Of a stretch of 64,000 nucleotides of DNA, positions 1-8,518 are shown piece after piece (position 1 is the first letter of the stretch; every line of letters starts with the position of its first letter). Under the pieces are notes generated by a model that saw only the letters and a program-made list of their open reading frames with translations, had not been told where the DNA came from and did not search any database. This DNA is from Nitrospira sp. KM1 (lineage in GTDB: Bacteria; Nitrospirota; Nitrospiria; Nitrospirales; Nitrospiraceae): positions 1,922,001 through 1,986,000 of the forward strand of contig NZ_AP022671.1 of assembly GCF_011405515.1 (NCBI RefSeq), read 5' to 3'. A program made the translations under genes and the position numbers.

Positions 1-431
1 CGGGCCTCGGCAAGCGCTTTTTTCAAATTTTCGCGTTCTTCATGATATTCGTGATTGACGTAAATGAACGACGCTTTGGCACGCGCGGTCAATGAGGCAA
101 TCAGACACCCCTCGATCAGCTGATGCGGCACTGTCTTCAGCAAATGCCGATCTTTGAAGGTCCCCGGCTCATGCTCTCCGGCGTTGCAGACGAAGTAGCG
201 TTCCTTCACTCTGTGATTCAATACCTTGTCCCATTTCACTCCGGTCGGGAATCCCGCTCCGCCCCGGCCGCGCAGCCCCGAAGACTTGAGTTCCTGCACA
301 ATTTGCTCGGGAGTCAGCTGAGTGACACACTTTTTCCAGGCCTCGTATCCCCCGACCTTCATATAGGTCGCGATGTCCCAGGGATTCCCCTCGACCTTAT
401 GAACAAGACGCGGCTCAAGCAGGGTACTCAT
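1..431 (-). CDS. NuoF-like NADH dehydrogenase flavoprotein subunit, 3' part missing
   Basis: This is the N-terminal ~143 residues of a 51-kDa-type flavoprotein (NuoF/HoxF/FdsB family), the subunit that binds FMN and NAD(H) in complex I and related dehydrogenases. I translated it from the minus strand; it starts at ATG 431 and leaves the window at position 1. The family's glycine-rich motif GLRGRGGAGFPTGVKW is present. The next motif normally reads NADEGEPGTFKDR, but here it is NAGEHEPGTFKDR, so the usual Asp is Gly and the following Gly is His. It could be a genuine complex I subunit or a paralogue in another NAD-linked or electron-bifurcating complex. Its next partner gene lies outside the window, so the choice cannot be made here. 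Confidence 0.85.
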   Translation of the reverse strand, partial: MSTLLEPRLVHKVEGNPWDIATYMKVGGYEAWKKCVTQLTPEQIVQELKSSGLRGRGGAGFPTGVKWDKVLNHRVKERYFVCNAGEHEPGTFKDRHLLKTVPHQLIEGCLIASLTARAKASFIYVNHEYHEERENLKKALAEA

Positions 432-613
432 AGAGTGGCTACTATACGGGTGCCCCGCAGTGCACGTCAAGGTAAAGCGCTGATAATAGGCCTGAATCTC
501 AATGATTTAGGGCCACAGCCCTACGGGACAATGGGCATATTGGACAGGGCGGGCAAGGGATAGAGCGAACAGTATCAGGCCGATGGAATTGTCCACCGGC
601 CTGATGCGATGGC

Positions 614-1201
614 TTACTTGAAGTGGCTTCCGGCACCCATGAAAAATAACATGGGAATCGATAAGAGAAAGTTGACCCTGGAAGCAAGTAATGCAGTTCT
701 TCCCCATTGCGCCATTTCGGCCGGCGCCGGGGTACCCTGGGCCGCTGCGGAAACCGCGGCGATGATCTTCTGCTGATTCGGCCAGATGATGGCATGCACG
801 TTCACCATCATGATGATGCCCAGCAAGCCGCCGATGGCCAATGCATACGCGCCCGTGCCGCCGTTCATATACAATTTTCCGTAGAGCAGAATGCCCGCCA
901 GCACCGTCACGGTGGCGCCATGGCGGAACCAATTCAACGCAGATGGCATCAATTTGGGAATGACGATGTTCTTTGTCGGCCCGTCGAGGCTCTTCATAAA
1001 AGCGGCATTGATCAGGTTGAAGAAATACAACAACCCGATCCAGGTGATACCTGCCAGAAAATGAAGCCACCGCAGCAGGATGCCCACCCAGTCTGCATCG
1101 GCCGCGCCGACACCGGATATGCCGACATACACAAGAATCAACAGGATTGAAAGCGCAAACCCTGCTCCTATGGTTTGCATCGGATCTTCAAGAAATTTCA
1201 T
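614..1201 (-). CDS. PuuD-like (urate oxidase N-terminal domain) membrane protein
   Basis: A 195-residue inner-membrane protein with about five hydrophobic segments (near residues 15-35, 38-62, 90-108, 115-135 and 171-190). The stretch LRWLHFLAGITWIGLLYFFN is typical of the Urate_ox_N membrane domain of PuuD. Membrane histidines that could ligate haem are visible at 47, 94 and 136. Full PuuD proteins carry a C-terminal cytochrome c domain with CxxCH; this one ends after the membrane part and has none, so urate oxidation should not be assumed. It may be a haem-binding electron-transfer or CopD/HemJ-like protein. A perfect TTGACA lies upstream on the minus strand at 1262-1267, but I found no good -10 box at standard spacing. 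It is transcribed in the same direction as the flanking mdh and nuoF-like genes. Confidence 0.75.
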   Translation of the reverse strand: MKFLEDPMQTIGAGFALSILLILVYVGISGVGAADADWVGILLRWLHFLAGITWIGLLYFFNLINAAFMKSLDGPTKNIVIPKLMPSALNWFRHGATVTVLAGILLYGKLYMNGGTGAYALAIGGLLGIIMMVNVHAIIWPNQQKIIAAVSAAAQGTPAPAEMAQWGRTALLASRVNFLLSIPMLFFMGAGSHFK

Positions 1202-1307
1202 GATGTCTCCTCATTCGGTGCGCTGCAACGTTCGAGTGGTGTACTGTAGCCTCTCTTCTCTTGTCAAGCGAGCGGTATTGCGGATGCGTGTCCGCATTGC
1301 CCTGCGC

Positions 1308-2246
1308 CTACCCCATCAGTCGGTCGACTGCCGCGCACAGTTCGCGCACTGCGCCGGCGGAAGAGTTGAGCGCGGCTCGTTCTTCTTGCGTCAACTCGTA
1401 CTCGACGATTTCCTCCGCTCCACCGCGCCCGATTTTCACCGGCACTCCTACCACGACATCTTTCAATCCGTACTCACCTTCACACAAGACCGCGCAGGGC
1501 ATGACGCGTTTCTCATCTTTGTGAATGGCCTCTACCATGTCCACGGCAGAAGCCGACGGGGCATAAAATGCGCTGCCGGTTTTCAGCAGTCCGACGATTT
1601 CGGCTCCCCCATCCCTTGTGCGCTTTACGATCGCATTCAACCTGTCCTTTGTCATGAGGTCGGAGACCGGCTTCCCTCGTACGGTCGTATACCGCGGCAG
1701 CGGCACCATGGTATCGCCATGTCCTCCGAGAACCATCGCTTGTACCTCGTGTCCAGGTACTCCCAGTTCGGCTGCAATGAACGTGCGCATTCTGGCCGAA
1801 TCCAGGACTCCGGCCATGCCAATGACTTTGGTCTTCGGTAAGCCGCTCACGCGCCGGGCCACATGGACCATTGCGTCCAGGGGATTCGTGACCAGAATCA
1901 AGATAATCTCCGGAGAGCGGGCAACCAGTTCGCTCACGACGGATTTCACGATTTTCGCATTCGTGGACAAGAGCTCATCGCGGCTCATCCCGGGCTTTCT
2001 GGGAATGCCGGACGTAATCACGGCCACAGACGATCCTGCCGTCTCATCGTAGCCGTTGGTGCCGACGACACGGGTGCTGTAGCCGCATACCGGGCCGGCT
2101 TGCGAAATATCCAGCGCCTTGCCTTGCGGAATGCCTTCCACGATATCGACGAGAACGACCTCATAGGCATCCTTCTCCGCCAATCGCTGTGCCGTGGTCC
2201 CGCCGACGTTTCCGGCCCCCACGACGGTGATCTTGGGTTTTTTCAT
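1308..2246 (-). CDS. mdh: malate dehydrogenase, LDH-like type
   Basis: A cytoplasmic 312-residue enzyme that interconverts malate and oxaloacetate with NAD in the TCA cycle (oxidative or reductive). The Rossmann motif [11 protein letters not shown] occurs near residue 11. The acidic residue after beta-2 (VLVDIVEG) indicates NAD preference. The substrate-binding and catalytic motifs DSARMR and [10 protein letters not shown], including the catalytic His, are intact. Its length is standard for the type-3 (LDH-like) family. Start ATG 2246 places the nucleotide-binding motif at the expected distance. In autotrophic bacteria this enzyme serves the reductive TCA cycle; that role here is inference from the presumed Nitrospira host. 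Confidence 0.96.
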   Translation of the reverse strand: MKKPKITVVGAGNVGGTTAQRLAEKDAYEVVLVDIVEGIPQGKALDISQAGPVCGYSTRVVGTNGYDETAGSSVAVITSGIPRKPGMSRDELLSTNAKIVKSVVSELVARSPEIILILVTNPLDAMVHVARRVSGLPKTKVIGMAGVLDSARMRTFIAAELGVPGHEVQAMVLGGHGDTMVPLPRYTTVRGKPVSDLMTKDRLNAIVKRTRDGGAEIVGLLKTGSAFYAPSASAVDMVEAIHKDEKRVMPCAVLCEGEYGLKDVVVGVPVKIGRGGAEEIVEYELTQEERAALNSSAGAVRELCAAVDRLMG

Positions 2247-2317
2247 GTCATTGTCCTCCGCATCACCCGGGTTCCAGTTGCCAAGAGTCTCTTCCCGCGG
2301 ATCATGACCTCACCGGA

Positions 2318-2782
2318 TCAGGAGTGTTCATGCTCAGTCCAACCGGCCACTTTGAAGTTGATCGTGCAGACAAAATTCTCTCCATCATAAAAATTCACTT
2401 TGATCTTTTTCTTGCCGTACGTCTTTGCCAGAAATTCCTCCGGATTGTCGACCAGTTCCCGATAGGCTCCCGCTGGATAGGAGTTCAGATCATGGAACAC
2501 GACAATCATGCCGACTTTTACTTCCTGGAGCACCTTGACGGAACAACGAGGATACACTTCCCAGAATTTCGCCTCGATCATGTCTTTGGTAGGTTCGGGA
2601 CGATCCTCCCCGGCCTTTACCGGTTGGGCAAATTTCGCCAAACGCCGGACATATGGGTATTGATGGCCGGTAAACAATTTATAGAGCCACGGTGGAACCG
2701 ATGGCTTTTCAGAAGCACCCTGCATATGGATCGATTCCTCTCGGTCGGGCATATGTTTCTCATCGCTGTCGATCACTAACAT
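2318..2782 (-). CDS. conserved hypothetical protein
   Basis: A soluble protein of up to 154 residues with no signal peptide or membrane segment and no motif I recognise. It is rich in Lys, Asp and aromatic residues, has a single Cys in a YPRCSVKV stretch and another near the C terminus, and ends in a His/Glu tail. The start is uncertain. ATG 2782 gives the longest form, while ATG 2725 follows a GAGAGG sequence that could be a ribosome site. It lies between norD and mdh on the same strand and may be co-transcribed with norD (30 bp gap). Its composition resembles a real gene, but no function is assigned. Confidence 0.65.
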   Translation of the reverse strand: MLVIDSDEKHMPDREESIHMQGASEKPSVPPWLYKLFTGHQYPYVRRLAKFAQPVKAGEDRPEPTKDMIEAKFWEVYPRCSVKVLQEVKVGMIVVFHDLNSYPAGAYRELVDNPEEFLAKTYGKKKIKVNFYDGENFVCTINFKVAGWTEHEHS

Positions 2783-2812
2783 TCTGTGATCCGCTTTGAC
2801 CTTCGAACGGAC

Positions 2813-5800
2813 TCACGCGGTCAGCCGTTGGTAAATCAGAGGAAGCCTGGCGGGAAGGCTCTCGATGCGGTCAATGACAGTATAGCGGACTTCGCCGTAC
2901 ATCCGCCGCAGGTATTGATCGGCCTCCCGATCGATCGTCACGCAAAAGGTGTCGATCCCGCTCTGCCTCGCCTCACGCAAGGCGACCTTGGTATCTTCAA
3001 GGGAATATTCGTCTTTATATTCCCCGTCCAACGGCCGCCCGTCGCTTAACAATATGAGAAGGCGGGTTTTCGCCTCTCTGGATTTGAGTTTAACGATCGC
3101 GTGACGAATGGCCGCCCCATCCCGGTTTTGCTGCCTCGGGCCTAACCCACCGAGGCGCGCGGCGGTGAGGGGGCCGAGGTGCTCGCCAAAATCCTTGATG
3201 ACGTGAACATCGACCATCCGGCGGCCCTGCCCCGAATAGGCGAAGAGGGCATATTGGTCGCCGATCGCCTCCATGGCCTCGCATAGGACAATCAAGCTCT
3301 CTCTCTCGATATCAATGACCCGCCGTCCCTGATCGACCTGTCTTGCAGTCGACCCGCTGACATCGACTAAAAAAGCCACCGCGACCTGCCGATCGTGCTT
3401 CTCCCTGCGGATGTAAATCCGGTCATCGCCTTCAAGGCCGGCTCTCTGCTCGGCGGTCCTCCGCACGAGCGCGTCGAGATCAATGTCTTCTCCATCGGAT
3501 CGACCGGAAAGCCGGCGGGACGCGGGAACTCTGAGACTTTCGAAAACCCGGCGAAGCGATCGGATCATGCTCCGATGCGACGCCAAGGTCTCGGCCACGC
3601 CATCGTCCGAGCCGGCTTCGGCAGGTTTTTCGATGACCCGGCACCAATTCACCCGGTAGTCCCGGATCCCATGGTCCCATTCGGAATAGAGGATCGTCCG
3701 CTCTCCGGTTACCGCCTGTTCTTCCGATCCGTGCCGACTCTCGAGACTCAACAATTCCTCGATGGAGCTTGGTAGAGATCGGCCTCCTGTCATCAGATCT
3801 CCCGTCAACGAATGATCTGCGCTCGAACGGTCGGCCTGACCGCCCTCGTTCCGATTCGAAGCCCCTGCATCTCCTCTGCTTTGCGTCTCTGGTTGCGGCC
3901 GGGACTTATCCGTCCTTTCGACATGCCCGGTGACGAATTCGGGATTCAACTCACCACGATACTCCCAATTGGTCACCGGTCGATAGGGTTCTCCGCTCTC
4001 CTCGGATGCTGCCGGGCCTGCTCCCTGATCCTGAGATGACTCTTCCGTTCGATCCCCTGAAATCATCTCTGCTTTCGATGCCAACAACTCTTCCAGACGG
4101 ACGTATACTTTGTGGGCGACGCGAACTAACTCCTCGGCCGTGGTGTCCGGCTTGAAGACCGGATCGCACAGCCGCCAGATACTGGATACCTCCTGCTTCA
4201 CGGCGTAAGGCACCGACGATTCTTCCGACCGGCCGGATGAAAGCTTGAGCAGACAATCCACGATGAGCTCTTTTGCGGTCAACCCATGAGACGGATTCCT
4301 CGCAACAATCGCTTCGTCTGCCAATTGAGCGAGATCGCGACTCAATCCGGGATACTCGGTCCGGAGCCGATGTTCCACACGGGCGTCTTCGAGCACCGTC
4401 CAAATATCGCGGATAAGTTTCGGATGCGGATAGAAGGCGAACAGCGCGGCCAGCGAGACGGGAAATCGTCGATCCCTTATCAGGTACCGTTCCCACAACG
4501 CCTCAATGACATCCCGCAGCGCGTCGAGCCTGAGTCTATACGTCCCGAACTCCAGATGGCCCGCCTCATGGGCTGCCATGACCAAATAGAGCCGTTCATT
4601 TTTGTCGGCCGAGGAATACCGGCGCAGCAGCGCAGGAAGGGCGATGGTCCGGCCATCGGCGCTCACAGACGCCCGGGCGGCAGGAGCGGCAACCGAATCC
4701 GGCAACGGGACGATCGCGACATCGGTTCCGCACAGGCCTTGGACGAACAGTTTCACTTTGCGCGACACCTGGCGAAGTGAGACCCCGCTCAGCGCCTGTT
4801 CCACGGCAGACAACGCCCGGCCTGATTCGACCGCAAAATACGCACGCGCCCCTTCGGAACTATAGGCGAGTACCTCCATGCCGGTTTTGAACCATTCGCT
4901 GAATCGCGAGACAGCCTCCGCCCCCTGGCCGATCAATCCGAGCACCTCCGGACACCGACGCAGAAACGCGAGCGTCGCATCGGCATCCCGCTCGGCAAGA
5001 AGCGCCGCATGCTGCAACACGCGCATCTGCCACTCGCCTGACGGCAAATCCCGCAGCAATCTGGGTGATTCCGACAGCCATGTAATGCCTATCTCCGGTG
5101 AGCGATCCGCCAAACTGGTTCCCAATCGGACTACCTTCGACCGTGACGGGAGATGCTCCACGTCTTTCAAAATGGCCGGGCTCGTTCGTAGAAACTCCAT
5201 CGTCGCCATGTAGTCCGGTTTACCCAGCGTGTTCGGCGTAACCAGTTTCATTCCGAATGCCAGCCAGTCGCGCACATCATCGAGTTGCAGAACTGGAACA
5301 AGCTCGGGGATCTGACGGACGTATTCCAATCCGACGACCACATCGGCCTGAGTCAGCTCAACTGCCGCTTCCAGCCAGGGCCCCACGTGACTTGCAGGGA
5401 GCACTGCCGACAGGCGTGGAGCGGTACGAAGAAATTCAAGCGCCACATTCGCATCCTGCTCCGCGATCTCGAGACCGCGGGCCAACACCGCAGCCCGTTG
5501 ATTTTCAGGTTCGATCACACCGAGGATAATGGGACTGTCCTTCAGGTATTTGAGGGCGGTGGCGCCCGAGGAACCGGCCAGCGTGACGGCAACATCGAGC
5601 CAGGGAATAATCAATGACAGACATTTACGCGATTCTAAATCAGGTAGGGCTGACACCGCCGCTCGCGCCACCTTAGCGGAGATGTCTTCAAGTTCGTCGA
5701 GGAGAGCCAAGATGTCGCCGGACCGCAGACCTTCCTGGGTCAGAGCCGAGGCGATACGAAGGGACATTGTTGTTCCCAGCTCTGTTTCAAGGCGGCTGAC

Positions 5801-5815
5801 GAGCTTCTCCTGCAC
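2813..5815 (-). CDS. NorD/CbbO-like VWA-domain protein with N-terminal helical repeats
   Basis: A 1000-residue cytoplasmic protein whose C-terminal ~200 residues form a von Willebrand A domain with an intact MIDAS (DVSGS at about 818-822) and the NorD/CbbO signature LLSDGRPLDGEY. Proteins of this type work with a MoxR AAA+ ATPase (NorQ/CbbQ) to activate metalloenzymes such as nitric oxide reductase or Rubisco. A HEAGH motif (415-419) sits at the start of the central domain, and an acidic Gln/Ser-rich linker follows. Unusually, residues ~85-295 hold six degenerate repeats with a period of about 38, each with a core like TMEFLRTSPAIL. The start is GTG 5815, preceded by GAGG six bases upstream. 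The likely partner NorQ is at 8844-9677. The target enzyme is not in the window. Confidence 0.85.
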   Translation of the reverse strand: MQEKLVSRLETELGTTMSLRIASALTQEGLRSGDILALLDELEDISAKVARAAVSALPDLESRKCLSLIIPWLDVAVTLAGSSGATALKYLKDSPIILGVIEPENQRAAVLARGLEIAEQDANVALEFLRTAPRLSAVLPASHVGPWLEAAVELTQADVVVGLEYVRQIPELVPVLQLDDVRDWLAFGMKLVTPNTLGKPDYMATMEFLRTSPAILKDVEHLPSRSKVVRLGTSLADRSPEIGITWLSESPRLLRDLPSGEWQMRVLQHAALLAERDADATLAFLRRCPEVLGLIGQGAEAVSRFSEWFKTGMEVLAYSSEGARAYFAVESGRALSAVEQALSGVSLRQVSRKVKLFVQGLCGTDVAIVPLPDSVAAPAARASVSADGRTIALPALLRRYSSADKNERLYLVMAAHEAGHLEFGTYRLRLDALRDVIEALWERYLIRDRRFPVSLAALFAFYPHPKLIRDIWTVLEDARVEHRLRTEYPGLSRDLAQLADEAIVARNPSHGLTAKELIVDCLLKLSSGRSEESSVPYAVKQEVSSIWRLCDPVFKPDTTAEELVRVAHKVYVRLEELLASKAEMISGDRTEESSQDQGAGPAASEESGEPYRPVTNWEYRGELNPEFVTGHVERTDKSRPQPETQSRGDAGASNRNEGGQADRSSADHSLTGDLMTGGRSLPSSIEELLSLESRHGSEEQAVTGERTILYSEWDHGIRDYRVNWCRVIEKPAEAGSDDGVAETLASHRSMIRSLRRVFESLRVPASRRLSGRSDGEDIDLDALVRRTAEQRAGLEGDDRIYIRREKHDRQVAVAFLVDVSGSTARQVDQGRRVIDIERESLIVLCEAMEAIGDQYALFAYSGQGRRMVDVHVIKDFGEHLGPLTAARLGGLGPRQQNRDGAAIRHAIVKLKSREAKTRLLILLSDGRPLDGEYKDEYSLEDTKVALREARQSGIDTFCVTIDREADQYLRRMYGEVRYTVIDRIESLPARLPLIYQRLTA

Positions 5816-6153
5816 TCACGACCTCTTCGCGAACCGTAAAATTGAGAAGCTCAGGATTGTAAAGAAGCCCCGGGCGCTTGTAAACTGTGGCGAATCGGCC
5901 TTTACGACTCGTACGTCCCAAGTATCGAGGTCGGGCGCCCTAAACAGCGGCTGGTGGAATACCGGTGTCGTCGATCGTTTTCCCGGCGGCGAGTAGACCG
6001 GCCATCCGATCACAGGGTGAGAACATGACTTTCGTCATGTTACGCGCCCACGCTTTTCGGTATCTTGAAGCGTGCCCGATCGTTTTATGCAAACCGCGCT
6101 TCCTGCTCGATAATTTTACGCTGATAATCAATCGGGCGGCATGAGGAATTCAC
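5816..6153. other. divergent intergenic region between norD-like gene and ftrB
   Basis: This 338-bp region separates two divergent genes and should hold both promoters. No convincing coding sequence is visible; short open frames here lack ribosome sites. The only clear structure is the palindrome at 6022-6041. Confidence 0.6.
6022..6041. promoter_or_regulatory. perfect inverted repeat, possible FNR/CRP-family operator
   Basis: AACATGAC-TTTC-GTCATGTT has eight-base arms that are perfectly complementary around a four-base centre. The ATGAC-N4-GTCAT core has the size and spacing of FNR/CRP-family sites. It lies about 110 bp upstream of ftrB and 207 bp upstream of the norD-like gene. It could also form an RNA hairpin, but there is no U-tract on either strand. 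Confidence 0.4.
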
Positions 6154-6579
6154 ATGGCAGAACCAAGCCAAGAGAGTCTTGAGAAGATGATACGGTATGT
6201 GAAGGGCTTTGCCGACAAGAGCGGCACCGCCATGCATCCGAACCCGGCCGTCACCGAATCGGTCGTCAAAGGGCTGGCGATGCACGTCGATGAGTTGGGG
6301 AAGCCGCTCTGCCCTTGCAATTTCTATAAGGATAAACCTGCAGAGGCCAAGCTCCGACGGTGGATTTGCGCCTGCGATGAAATGCAAATCTACAAGTATT
6401 GCCATTGCCTGTTGTTTGTCCGCGAGGATGGCCTGCCGATCACTGAATATCTGCCTGAAGGCCACGAAGGGCGGGAAATCTATGGCGTGGTGAGCGATCC
6501 CTCGCCTGGTCGCGGGCGGGCGCTCAAACATAAGGCGGCTCAACCACCCGGCTCCCGTCGCCCGGAATCAACAGGCTGA
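6154..6579 (+). CDS. ftrB: ferredoxin-thioredoxin reductase catalytic subunit
   Basis: A 141-residue protein with the diagnostic cysteine array CPC-x16-CAC-x8-CHC, which holds the [4Fe-4S] cluster and the adjacent redox-active disulfide. The family reduces thioredoxin with electrons from ferredoxin in the cytoplasm. The spacing is exact; the middle pair reads CAC where plant enzymes have CPC. The C terminus carries a basic, Pro/Ser-rich tail of about 30 residues beyond the usual end. Start ATG 6154 is preceded by GAGGAA six bases upstream. No gene for the variable chain (FtrA) is visible nearby, as in many non-photosynthetic bacteria. It is divergent from the norD-like gene and followed by an HDOD gene 144 bp downstream. 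Confidence 0.93.
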   Translation: MAEPSQESLEKMIRYVKGFADKSGTAMHPNPAVTESVVKGLAMHVDELGKPLCPCNFYKDKPAEAKLRRWICACDEMQIYKYCHCLLFVREDGLPITEYLPEGHEGREIYGVVSDPSPGRGRALKHKAAQPPGSRRPESTG

Positions 6580-6723
6580 TCCTCCTGTCAAATATCTGAC
6601 GCGACTGTGATCGCGTAGCCGTTCAAACAGACCAACACGAATACACGGCTTCAGCAAATCCCTCTGCCAACCGATACTAACGGTATCGGTCGGCACATCG
6701 ATTGATTTTGTAGAGGCCACGTT

Positions 6724-7587
6724 ATGCCTTCAGCCAGAGAAGTCGTAGAAGCTTGCGGATCGCTCACATCATTGCCGGAAATTTATCTGCGGGTCAGGGA
6801 GACCATAGACGATCCCTATTCCAGCATGGATGACCTGGCCAATGCCCTCTCGCTGGACCCTTCTATGACGGCCAAGGTGCTCCGGATCGTAAACAGTCCG
6901 CTGTATGCCATCCCGCATAAGATCGGCACGCTGAGCCAAGCCGTGAACCTCCTTGGCACCAGATCGATTTCACATATGGTCTTTGCCACGAATGTCGCGA
7001 AGGCCTTCGGACAGTTGCCGCCGACCACGATGAATATGACCACCTTCTGGCGCAAGAGCGTTCTGTCCGCCCTGATCGCCGTACACGTGGCAAGAGCCTG
7101 CCACATACAGGACAGCGAGCAGCTATTCGTCGCCGGACTGCTCCGGGACGTGGGCCATCTGGTGCTGTACCAGACGGTGCCGGAACGAATTCACAGCGCC
7201 ATAATCGAGGCCGCTAATCTGCAGCTCTCTCTTCCTGAAGTCGAACGGGCTTCCATCGGATGCGATTTTGCGGAGGTGGGAGGAGAGTTGATGAGTCTAT
7301 GGGGCATGCCATTACGCTTAGAAGAGGCGATTCGTTTTCAACTGACCCCGATACTGGCCACTCAAGCGGAGCAGGATGCCGCGATCCTCTATGCGGCGGG
7401 AGTGATGGCGGATCCAAGCGAAGCTGGCGGCATGGCGTCTTCGTCGCCAAAGACCCTCCCATCGGGTGTGAGCGCTTTGCTCAAAATGAGGGGCGACGAG
7501 TTGGAATTGGTGGGAAGGACGGCACGGAGACAATTAGAAGAGACACTGGCCGTCATCTACCCCCGAGCCATCGCGCGAGCGGCTTAA
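6724..7587 (+). CDS. HDOD domain protein
   Basis: A 287-residue cytoplasmic protein whose residues ~10-210 match the HDOD domain, a catalytically inactive relative of the HD phosphohydrolases. Recognisable parts are MTAKVLRIVNSPLY, the LGTRSISHMV helix and LLRDVGHLVLYQ in place of a metal-binding HD pair. HDOD proteins usually act as signalling scaffolds next to c-di-GMP or two-component systems. No second domain is attached. Start ATG 6724 has AGAGG seven bases upstream. No specific partner can be named from this location. Confidence 0.88.
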   Translation: MPSAREVVEACGSLTSLPEIYLRVRETIDDPYSSMDDLANALSLDPSMTAKVLRIVNSPLYAIPHKIGTLSQAVNLLGTRSISHMVFATNVAKAFGQLPPTTMNMTTFWRKSVLSALIAVHVARACHIQDSEQLFVAGLLRDVGHLVLYQTVPERIHSAIIEAANLQLSLPEVERASIGCDFAEVGGELMSLWGMPLRLEEAIRFQLTPILATQAEQDAAILYAAGVMADPSEAGGMASSSPKTLPSGVSALLKMRGDELELVGRTARRQLEETLAVIYPRAIARAA

Positions 7588-7595
7588 CCAGACTC

Positions 7596-8045
7596 CTAAT
7601 CCCAGCCTTTGACCTCATACCCGCGTTCGATCAAACAGCCGACAACGGCATCAGCATACGGCGGATCGGGTTCAAGCGGCCGGTAGGCGCCCCCGACCAT
7701 CCCGATCACGAGACCAAGCGCTCCTCCCACTGCCGCACCGATCGCCACTCCGGTTGCGCCGCCGATCAGCCCGGACGAAGCGCCAATGGCCGCCCCTCCG
7801 ACAATACCGATACCGGCTCCGGCGGCGACGTTCCCACTTCTGTCCGTCCCTGGCTTCAGCCCAGCCGCCTCCGCTTTTCTGCGGCAGTCTTCAACATCCA
7901 ACTTCGACGCCTCGCGCCCCTGGAGTTGATATTTGGCATTGGGTCGCAGCAACGGCTCAGGACCAGCGCATGCTCCCAGAGACACGACGAGCGCGAGCAC
8001 GATTGCGAGGTCGCTCCGATTGCTGCCATTCTCATCGCCCGTCAT
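7596..8045 (-). CDS. glycine-zipper lipoprotein (paralogue 1)
   Basis: A secreted lipoprotein of about 149 residues. From ATG 8045 the signal peptide ends in a lipobox (VVSLGAC), and the mature part has a Cys near DCRRKAEAAG followed by a long Gly/Ala stretch typical of glycine-zipper segments that insert in or pack against membranes. The C-terminal motif CLIERGYEVKGWD closely matches the upstream paralogue (CLQEQGYEVTGWQ). An alternative ATG at 8096 has a GAGGTG ribosome site inside the preceding gene, but would give an unusually long leader. It is the last gene of the run norQ-DUF167-lipoprotein-lipoprotein. Function unknown; an outer-membrane structural role is plausible. Confidence 0.8.
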   Translation of the reverse strand: MTGDENGSNRSDLAIVLALVVSLGACAGPEPLLRPNAKYQLQGREASKLDVEDCRRKAEAAGLKPGTDRSGNVAAGAGIGIVGGAAIGASSGLIGGATGVAIGAAVGGALGLVIGMVGGAYRPLEPDPPYADAVVGCLIERGYEVKGWD

Positions 8046-8086
8046 CCGCTTGGATCGCAGCGGTTCCACTTCTCGTCCAAGCCTGC

Positions 8087-8518
8087 TTACTGCCATCCGG
8101 TCACCTCATAGCCTTGTTCCTGCAGACAACGATTCACGAAATTGGTATAGGCCTGGTTCGGCTGCGACGATCCCGTGGTAAACAGCCCCATGAGAAATCC
8201 CCACACGGCGCCGCTTGCTGCGCCGACGAGTGAACCAGTCCCGGCCGACCCCACGATTGCACCGCCGACGGCACCGCTGGCCGCACCAACGCCTGCGCCG
8301 ATCGCCGTGCTCTTCGCGACCCGCCCGCCCTTCCCCGTTCCCTTCTCCGCGCCGGAGGATTCGGCAAGCTGCCGGCATGATTCGATATCCTGGTCAGCTG
8401 TATCCTTTCCGACTGATTGTAAATGAGCGTTGGGATAGAGCACCGGCTTGGGACCGGCGCAGGAGGTCAGGAACAACAAACAAGAGAAGAGAACCGCCGC
8501 TTTGCCGGCAGCTCTCAT
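8087..8518 (-). CDS. glycine-zipper lipoprotein (paralogue 2)
   Basis: A 143-residue lipoprotein with signal peptide and lipobox (FLTSCAG, Cys at 20). It shares the CAGPKP-x-LYPNAH start of the mature part, a DIESCRQLAESSG segment and the C-terminal CLQEQGYEVTGWQ motif with the next gene, so the two arose by duplication. The centre (about 70-115) is a Gly/Ala zipper. The start codon ATG 8518 overlaps the stop of the DUF167 gene (ATGA), which implies translational coupling. Cellular role unknown. Confidence 0.82.
   Translation of the reverse strand: MRAAGKAAVLFSCLLFLTSCAGPKPVLYPNAHLQSVGKDTADQDIESCRQLAESSGAEKGTGKGGRVAKSTAIGAGVGAASGAVGGAIVGSAGTGSLVGAASGAVWGFLMGLFTTGSSQPNQAYTNFVNRCLQEQGYEVTGWQ

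Noticed and set aside
1080-1841. 253-residue plus-strand frame opposite mdh
   Set aside because: It is a shadow of mdh, whose catalytic motifs are all present on the minus strand.
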